From Streptomyces sp. NBRC 110611 (lineage in GTDB: Bacteria > Actinomycetota > Actinomycetes > Streptomycetales > Streptomycetaceae): 64,000 nt of DNA. Both the position numbers and the translations under genes were made by a program. Positions 58,815 to 64,000 of the stretch are shown one piece after another (the stretch's first letter is position 1; each line of letters starts with the position of its first letter). The stretch is taken from NCBI RefSeq assembly GCF_001590865.1, contig NZ_BBUY01000009.1, forward strand, positions 62,001-126,000, read 5' to 3'. The notes below the pieces were generated by a model, which was not told the DNA's origin, made no database searches, and saw only the letters and a list, made by a program, of their open reading frames with translations.

Positions 58815-59455
58815 TCGCCGCACCCGCGGTCCGATTGGCCATTACGAGCACTCCGGCCATTACGAGCACGCACCAACCGGGCACGGTGGCACTCCGTCGC
58901 CGCCGTGCTCACAAGACGTACGAGGTCGGGGACGCCTTCGTGGTCCCCGGTACCTGCCCCGATCCCCGTGGTGGGCAGGGAATTCCGCGCCTCGTACCCG
59001 GGTCGGGGAGGTCGCACCCATTCCGCGGCCTCCCGCAGGCCGAATCCGCCGGGCGCACACTCCGGCGGAGCACCGGCGGGGAATGCCGGCGCGGGCATCC
59101 GGTCTCCGGCCCCACGGGCGGTGAGATCCGGCGTCAGAGGGCCCCACTCCAGCCATTCCAGGATTCCCGGAAGTTCCTCGGCACCGCCGGCCGCGATGAA
59201 CACGAGCAGTTTCGGCCGATCACCGGGCTGATTCCCGTCGCGTCCGGCTCGCAGCAGGGCCGCCGGGCCGGTGTGCGGCCAGCGCCGCAGTACGGCGCGC
59301 CCGGCGTCGTACGGCATCTCCAGGGCATCGAAGCGCAGCCCCGTCAGCAGTTCCACCGGCACCGCATCGGTGGTCGGCCAGCCCAGCTCGTCCTCGTACC
59401 ACCGGCGGACGGCGGCGAGCGGGCTGCGGGGGTGCGGAAAGGGCGCGCGGGCCAT
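58745..59455 (-). CDS. Conserved Streptomyces protein convergent with and overlapping lsr2
   Basis: 236 residues. The conserved part (1-180) has PRSPLAAVRRWYEDELGWPT TDAVPVELLTGLRFDALEMP and LLVFIAAGGAEELPGILEWL EWGPL, DLVRLVSTAATECHRARLVR. It resembles a family next to lsr2 in other Streptomyces, with some similarity to primase-polymerase N-termini; function unknown. The last 50 residues (RNGRSARNGQSDRGCGDQPL onward) are antisense to the end of lsr2 and come from an 18-bp duplication; the original stop codon was probably lost just before. ATG 59455. Confidence 0.7.
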   Translation of the reverse strand: MARAPFPHPRSPLAAVRRWYEDELGWPTTDAVPVELLTGLRFDALEMPYDAGRAVLRRWPHTGPAALLRAGRDGNQPGDRPKLLVFIAAGGAEELPGILEWLEWGPLTPDLTARGAGDRMPAPAFPAGAPPECAPGGFGLREAAEWVRPPRPGYEARNSLPTTGIGAGTGDHEGVPDLVRLVSTAATECHRARLVRARNGRSARNGQSDRGCGDQPLAFSNASRMSAGTRPRSLTL

Positions 59456-59952
59456 GCCCGGTGCAACTCCGCACCCTCCCGGAAGTTACGCTGGGTAGAA
59501 TTCCGGAAACCGTGCGTGCTCTTGCTGGGGTGTGGCGGAGCATTCGGCGGCGCGAGGGTGTTCGCCCGTAGCGGATGGAAGCGGCCCGCGCCGCATGGAG
59601 TGTCAGTGGCAGCGGGTAAGACAGTCTCAGTGGAAAGAGACGATGTGACCGGCGCACACGGCGCCGCGGCACCGGCGATGGCGGGATGCCGACGGTGTGT
59701 CGGGGAGGGGCGCGTTCGCCACGGGCGTAGTGGCGGACGGCGTATATCCCTGGCCTGCGGGAACATCGTCTCGCACCATCGAGTTGGAGCAGATGTCAGC
59801 TGTTCGGCAGTACATTTCCCCGCCGGAGCGGGGGTGATCCGGACGGGTGTCGGCAGTTGGAATGAGCTGTCCCGCCCTGCGGGACTAGCATGCGGAAGGA
59901 CAGGGAGGGGACCGACCCCTAACTGCCTGACCGCTCTGAGGAGCGATTAACG
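59456..59952. promoter_or_regulatory. 497-bp intergenic region upstream of clpC
   Basis: No supported gene. A perfect palindrome GTCCCGC-CCT-GCGGGAC (59869-59885) lies 68 bases before clpC, followed by a -10-like TAGCAT (59886-59891). A second symmetrical block CCCCGCCGGAGCGGGG lies at 59818-59833. Either could be an operator for the clp regulon; the known ClgR pattern does not fit exactly. GAGGAG (59937-59942) is the clpC ribosome-binding site. Confidence 0.5.
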
Positions 59953-62479
59953 ATGTTCGAGAGGTTCACCGACCGTGCGCGGCGGGTTGTCGTCCTGGCT
60001 CAGGAAGAAGCCCGGATGCTCAACCACAACTACATCGGCACCGAGCACATCCTCCTGGGCCTGATCCACGAGGGTGAGGGTGTCGCCGCTAAGGCCCTGG
60101 AGAGCCTCGGGATTTCGCTCGAGGCGGTCCGCCAGCAGGTGGAGGAGATCATCGGCCAGGGCCAGCAGGCCCCGTCCGGCCACATCCCCTTCACCCCGCG
60201 TGCCAAGAAGGTCCTGGAGCTGTCGCTCCGCGAGGCCCTCCAGCTCGGCCACAACTACATCGGCACCGAGCACATCCTGCTCGGCCTGATCCGCGAGGGC
60301 GAGGGCGTCGCCGCCCAGGTCCTGGTGAAGCTGGGCGCCGATCTCAACCGGGTGCGGCAGCAGGTCATCCAGCTGCTCTCCGGCTACCAGGGCAAGGAAG
60401 CCGCCACCGCCGGCGGCCCCGCCGAGGGCACGCCCTCGACCTCCCTCGTCCTGGACCAGTTCGGCCGCAACCTCACCCAGGCGGCCCGCGAATCCAAGCT
60501 CGACCCGGTCATCGGGCGCGAGAAGGAGATCGAGCGGGTCATGCAGGTGCTCTCGCGCCGTACGAAGAACAACCCGGTCCTCATCGGCGAGCCCGGCGTC
60601 GGCAAGACGGCGGTCGTCGAGGGCCTGGCCCAGGCCATCGTCAAGGGCGAGGTGCCCGAGACCCTCAAGGACAAGCACCTCTACACCCTCGACCTCGGCG
60701 CCCTGGTCGCCGGCTCCCGCTACCGCGGTGACTTCGAGGAGCGCCTGAAGAAGGTCCTCAAGGAGATCCGCACCCGCGGCGACATCATCCTGTTCATCGA
60801 CGAGCTCCACACCCTCGTGGGCGCGGGCGCCGCCGAGGGCGCCATCGACGCCGCCAGCATCCTCAAGCCCATGCTGGCCCGCGGCGAGCTGCAGACCATC
60901 GGTGCCACCACGCTCGACGAGTACCGCAAGCACCTGGAGAAGGACGCCGCCCTGGAGCGCCGCTTCCAGCCCATCCAGGTCGCCGAGCCGTCGCTGCCGC
61001 ACACCATCGAGATCCTCAAGGGCCTGCGGGACCGTTACGAAGCGCACCACCGCGTCTCCATCACGGACTCCGCGCTGGTCGCGGCGGCCACCCTCGCCGA
61101 CCGCTACATCTCCGACCGCTTCCTGCCGGACAAGGCCATCGACCTGATCGACGAGGCCGGCTCCCGGATGCGGATCCGCCGGATGACCGCTCCGCCGGAC
61201 CTGCGCGAGTTCGACGAGAAGATCGCCGATGTGCGCCGGGAGAAGGAGTCCGCGATCGACTCGCAGGACTTCGAGATGGCCGCGGGCCTGCGCGACAAGG
61301 AGAAGCAGCTCCTGGCCGCCAAGGCGAAGCGGGAGAAGGAGTGGAAGGCCGGCGACATGGACGTCGTCGCCGAGGTGGACGAGGAGCTGATCGCCGAGGT
61401 CCTGGCCACGGCCACGGGCATCCCGGTCTTCAAGCTCACCGAGGAGGAGTCCAGCCGCCTGCTCCGCATGGAGGACGAGCTCCACAAGCGCGTCATCGGC
61501 CAGAAGGACCGCCATCAAGGCGCTCTCCCAGGCCATCCGCCGCACCCGCGCCGGCCTGAAGGACCCCAAGCGTCCCGGCGGCTCGTTCATCTTCGCCGGC
61601 CCGTCCGGTGTCGGTAAGACCGAGCTGTCCAAGACGCTCGCCGAGTTCCTCTTCGGCGACGAGGACGCGCTGATCTCCCTCGACATGTCGGAGTTCAGCG
61701 AGAAGCACACGGTCTCGCGGCTCTTCGGCTCGCCCCCCGGCTACGTCGGCTACGAAGAGGGCGGCCAGCTGACGGAGAAGGTCCGCCGCAAGCCGTTCTC
61801 GGTCGTCCTCTTCGACGAGGTCGAGAAGGCCCACCCGGACATCTTCAACTCGCTGCTGCAGATCCTGGAGGACGGTCGCCTGACCGACTCCCAGGGCCGG
61901 GTCGTGGACTTCAAGAACACCGTCATCATCATGACGACCAACCTCGGCACCCGGGACATCTCCAAGGGCTTCAACCTCGGCTTCGCGGCCCAGGGCGACG
62001 TCAAGACCGGCTACGAGCGGATGAAGGCCAAGGTCAACGAGGAGCTCAAGCAGCACTTCCGCCCCGAGTTCCTCAACCGCGTCGACGACACCGTCGTCTT
62101 CCACCAGCTCACCGAGGAAGACATCATCCAGATCGTCGACCTGATGATCGCCAAGGTGGACGAGCGGCTCAAGGACCGCGACATGGGCATCGAGCTCAGC
62201 AGCGAGGCCAAGAAGCTGCTGGCCAAGCGCGGGTACGACCCGGTGCTCGGCGCCCGTCCGCTGCGCCGCACGATCCAGCGCGAGATCGAGGACGCCCTCT
62301 CGGAGAAGATCCTCTTCACCGAGCTGCGTCCGGGCCACATCGTGGTCGTCGACATCGAGGGCGAGGGCGAGTCCGCCACGTTCACGTTCCGCGGCGAGGA
62401 GAAGGCGGCCCTGCCGGACGCCCCGCCGATCGAGTCTGCCACCGGCGGCTCGGGCCCGAACCTGAGCAAGGACGCCTGA
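59953..62479 (+). CDS. clpC: ATP-dependent Clp protease ATPase ClpC, with an apparent +1 insertion
   Basis: Total length about 841 codons, normal for ClpC, the Hsp100 unfoldase that feeds ClpP. Two N-terminal repeats (MFERFTDRARRVVVLAQEEA RMLNHNYIGTEHILLGL and its copy), the first AAA module (GEPGVGKT) and the UVR region are intact. At 61508-61511 an extra C (GGACCGCC for GGACGCC) shifts the frame; without it the text reads GQKDAIKALSQAIRRTRAG. As written the first product ends at 61617, before the second Walker A (GPSGVGKT), and the rest is open to 62479. Because clpC is normally indispensable in Streptomyces, a sequencing error is the simplest reading. Confidence 0.92.
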
Positions 62480-62541
62480 CCTGAGCAAGGACGCCCGATA
62501 AGCGGCGTCTGAGCCGAGAGACGGCACAGGCAACGCGCACA

Positions 62542-62588
62542 GGGACTGCCCCGGAACCGTAAGAAGCGGTTCCGGGGCAGTCCCTTTT
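62542..62588 (+). terminator. Intrinsic terminator of clpC
   Basis: An 18-bp perfect stem (62542-62559 with 62567-62584), loop TAAGAAG, followed by CTTTT. It is the clearest intrinsic terminator in the window. Confidence 0.95.
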
Positions 62589-63118
62589 CGTCAGCCCTTT
62601 TCGTCCGCCTTTTTCGCCAGGGAGCTCTCTTCTCGCAGCGGCTTACGCCCGGGGCAATGGCATGGCCTGCCGCGCCGGGGCAGCGTGGTGACGGTCACGA
62701 ATTCGGCGATTCCGAGAGTGCGGCGAACCGGATATCGGCCGGCTCCGGGTAATCCGCATCACACATTCCCCAGTGGCCCAGGTCACCCGGAAAGGGAATT
62801 GGATCTCTTCCTGCCGTGATATGACGCACAGGGATTCTGGCACTACTAGAGGGCTTAGGGGAGACGAGAGGGCGGCGACGGGGGAAGCGCGGCGGGCGCG
62901 GTGAGGGTGGCGCGGCCGGCCGGCCGGGGCATGGCCACGTTCGCGCCCTGCGGGGGAGAAACCCCTGATCAGAGGGCTGGGGCAGGCCACGAGCGGGCGT
63001 CCCCGCCCGTCCGCTCCGGGGAGGTCAACGGTGGTGGTCCCAGTGAATCCGGGCCGGATATTCCCCCGCTCGTCATACGGGGTGCGGTAGTAGAAAGGGC
63101 CTCTTGGCGAGGGGCTGG
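62589..63118. other. Long promoter/leader region of the M23 peptidase gene
   Basis: About 530 non-coding bases. Visible are a T-rich stretch (62585-62612), an AT-richer zone at 62750-62870 with TTGGATCTCTTC and ACTACTAGAGGGC that may hold the promoter, and a GC-rich stretch with CGGCCGGCCGGCCGGGG at about 62917-62930. The distance to the gene suggests a long 5' leader. No known riboswitch class was recognised. Confidence 0.4.
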
Positions 63119-63196
63119 ATGCGGGTTACCAAGGGATGGCGCTCCCGGACCGCAGCCGGGAAACCAATCAATTTCCCCGGAGGGTAAACCCGCATG
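63118..63196 (+). promoter_or_regulatory. Structured leader enclosing the start codon of the M23 peptidase
   Basis: ATGCGGGTT at 63119-63127 pairs with AACCCGCAT at 63187-63195, which includes the AT of the start codon; the GGAGGG ribosome-binding site (63178-63183) lies inside the closed loop. The loop has a second stem, TCCCGG with CCGGGA (63143-63161). Closing this structure would hide the start site, so it could act as a translation switch. Confidence 0.55.
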
Positions 63197-63757
63197 TCGA
63201 AGTTCACCGCCATACGTAATTCCAAGAAGTCTGTTCTGCGTAACCGCGTCGCCGTGGTGGCCGCCGGTGTCGGCATGACCGCGGCGCTCGGCGCCGGTGT
63301 CGCCTCCGCCGCCGACAGCGGCACGGAAGCGGCGAAGAAGGCCAACGCCTGGGTGGTGCCGCTGGACAAGTACACCCTCGGCTCCACCTTCGGTCTCGCC
63401 GGCAACATGTGGTCGCACAGCCACAGCGGTCAGGACTTCGTCGCGCCGAGCGGCACCCCGGTCAAGGCCGTGCACGGCGGCACGGTCATCAAGGCCGGTC
63501 TGAACACCGACGGCCCCGCGTACGGCAACGCCATCGTGATCAAGCACGACAACGGCACGTACTCCCAGTACGCGCACCTGTCATCGGTGCAGGTCCAGGT
63601 CGGTCAGAACGTCTCCACCGACCAGAAGATCGGCCTGGTGGGCAGCACCGGCAACTCCACCGGCCCGCACCTGCACTTCGAGGTCCGCACCGGCCCCAAC
63701 TACGGGACGGGCGTCGAGCCGACCGGATTCCTGCGGGCTCACGGCGTGTCTGTCTGA
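63194..63757 (+). CDS. Secreted M23-family peptidoglycan endopeptidase
   Basis: 187 residues. A long signal peptide (basic start, then VAVVAAGVGMTAALGAGVAS AADS, cleavage after ASA at about residue 40) leads to a LytM/M23 domain. The zinc and catalytic residues are His77 and Asp81 (HSGQD) and His159/His161 (GPHLHFEV). GHxxxD-type sequence is conserved except for Ser before His77 (SHSHSGQD). It should cut cross-links in the cell wall. A structured leader covers its start. The convergent TetR-like gene overlaps its end by 19 bases. Confidence 0.93.
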   Translation: MSKFTAIRNSKKSVLRNRVAVVAAGVGMTAALGAGVASAADSGTEAAKKANAWVVPLDKYTLGSTFGLAGNMWSHSHSGQDFVAPSGTPVKAVHGGTVIKAGLNTDGPAYGNAIVIKHDNGTYSQYAHLSSVQVQVGQNVSTDQKIGLVGSTGNSTGPHLHFEVRTGPNYGTGVEPTGFLRAHGVSV

Positions 63758-64000
63758 CCCGTCCGAGCTGAATCCGGCCGGGCTGGCCGGCGGTTCGGCG
63801 GGTTTGCCGCCGTGACCAGTTCTGTGGCGACCTCGAGGAAAGCCTTGCGCTTCTCCTCGGGGTCGCCTTCCAGGCTTTGGGCGGCGAAGAGGTGGGCCTG
63901 CAGGGTGAACAGCGCCGTGATGCAGCGCACCTGATCCACCAGCTCCGCATCGGGCTCCTTGAGAAAACCGGAGAGGGTCAGCATCCGCTGCCGGACGCCC
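63739..64000 (-). CDS. TetR-like regulator, C-terminal part (cut by window end)
   Basis: The frame is open to the window edge (GVRQRMLTLSGFLKEPDAEL VDQVRCITALFTLQAHLFAA QSLEGDPEEKRKAFLEVATE LVTAANPP). This looks like the last helices of a TetR-type ligand-binding domain; the DNA-binding part would lie beyond 64000. The final 15 residues are a Pro/Arg/Thr tail that overlaps the end of the M23 peptidase gene on the other strand. Confidence 0.6.
   Translation of the reverse strand, partial: GVRQRMLTLSGFLKEPDAELVDQVRCITALFTLQAHLFAAQSLEGDPEEKRKAFLEVATELVTAANPPNRRPARPDSARTGQTDTP

Noticed and set aside
59810..59890. A ClgR operator upstream of clpC
   Set aside because: The two palindromes have 3- and 4-base centres, while the remembered ClgR pattern has a 5-base centre; kept only as unassigned palindromes.
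61490..61520. Programmed frameshifting in clpC
   Set aside because: No slippery run, stop codon at the shift point or helper stem was seen; an extra C is enough to explain the break.
62880..63190. A c-di-AMP (ydaO-type) riboswitch before the M23 peptidase
   Set aside because: The context fits, but I could not find the conserved blocks of the class (such as a GGGACCCAA-type segment and the closing CAGCTAAC-type segment). Reported only as an unclassified structured leader.
1..64000. tRNA or rRNA genes
   Set aside because: No cloverleaf-like sequence with a GGTTCGANTCC-type T arm and no rRNA signature was found by eye; a short tRNA could still have been missed.

Overview
The window is chromosomal DNA of a Streptomyces species. 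Base composition is very GC-rich with strong third-position G/C, GTG starts are frequent, genes are often coupled by ATGA or GTGA overlaps, and the content is diagnostic of the genus: TipA, paired XRE/DUF397 regulators, Lsr2, ClpC, a NadB-NadC-CoaX run, and a zinc-independent S18 paralogue behind a CobW GTPase. No rRNA, tRNA, insertion sequence, prophage or CRISPR array was seen. Two small regions are clearly decaying: 11.06-13.14 kb and 47.19-47.54 kb.

Layout. 0-0.65 kb: end of a CobW-type GTPase and an S18 paralogue (zinc-economy locus). 0.9-3.0 kb: DUF397 protein, RsbW-like ATPase and XRE regulator, with three copies of the palindrome TGCACGTGCA among them. 3.1-9.2 kb: aldehyde dehydrogenase, DinB-like protein, PadR regulator, a wrbA-gadB operon, a small membrane protein and two overlapping zinc-ribbon ORFs. 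9.3-11.05 kb: a second XRE/DUF397 module with two coupled small genes facing away. 11.06-13.14 kb: a broken graspetide-type cassette (DUF6087-like, ATP-grasp, methyltransferase). 13.2-18.5 kb: MazG-like, LysE-type exporter, tipA with its operator, YbjQ-type protein, DedA, ThrE. 18.7-27.2 kb: ppa, dac, metallopeptidase, tilS, hpt, ftsH, folE. 27.3-34.0 kb: esterase, MprF/LysX-like protein, then folP, an NTF2-like gene, folB, folK and DUF3180. 34.1-38.15 kb: a quaternary-amine ABC importer whose binding protein is frameshifted. 38.2-47.1 kb: a tail-rich membrane protein, CcdC-like protein, TetR, an orphan NuoD next to an NDUFAF7/MidA-type methyltransferase, a sensor kinase/response regulator pair and an ArsR-like regulator. 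47.8-55.4 kb: threonine-aldolase-like enzyme, then the coupled run DUF2520-panC-nadB-nadC-coaX. 55.9-64.0 kb: hypothetical genes, BlaI-type regulator, argA-like acetyltransferase, lsr2, a convergent gene overlapping it, clpC (with an apparent one-base insertion), a secreted M23 peptidase behind a structured leader, and the end of a TetR-like gene.

How genes work together. folE, folP, folB and folK supply most of tetrahydrofolate synthesis. panC, nadB, nadC and coaX, with a ketopantoate-reductase-like gene, join the NAD and CoA pathways in one transcription unit. ppa, tilS, hpt, ftsH and dac are housekeeping. tipA carries its palindromic operator, the internal start that makes the short TipAS form, and the thiopeptide-binding Cys214.

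The most notable signals are the repeated TGCACGTGCA element, the orphan NuoD/NDUFAF7-like pair, the half-deleted graspetide cassette, two isolated one-base frameshifts in otherwise intact genes (clpC and the binding protein), twin DnaA-box matches upstream of the pantothenate/NAD operon, a stem around the start codon of the M23 peptidase, and many short tandem repeats both between genes and, in frame, in protein tails. Positions and motifs were read by eye; family names come from recognised sequence patterns, not database searches.
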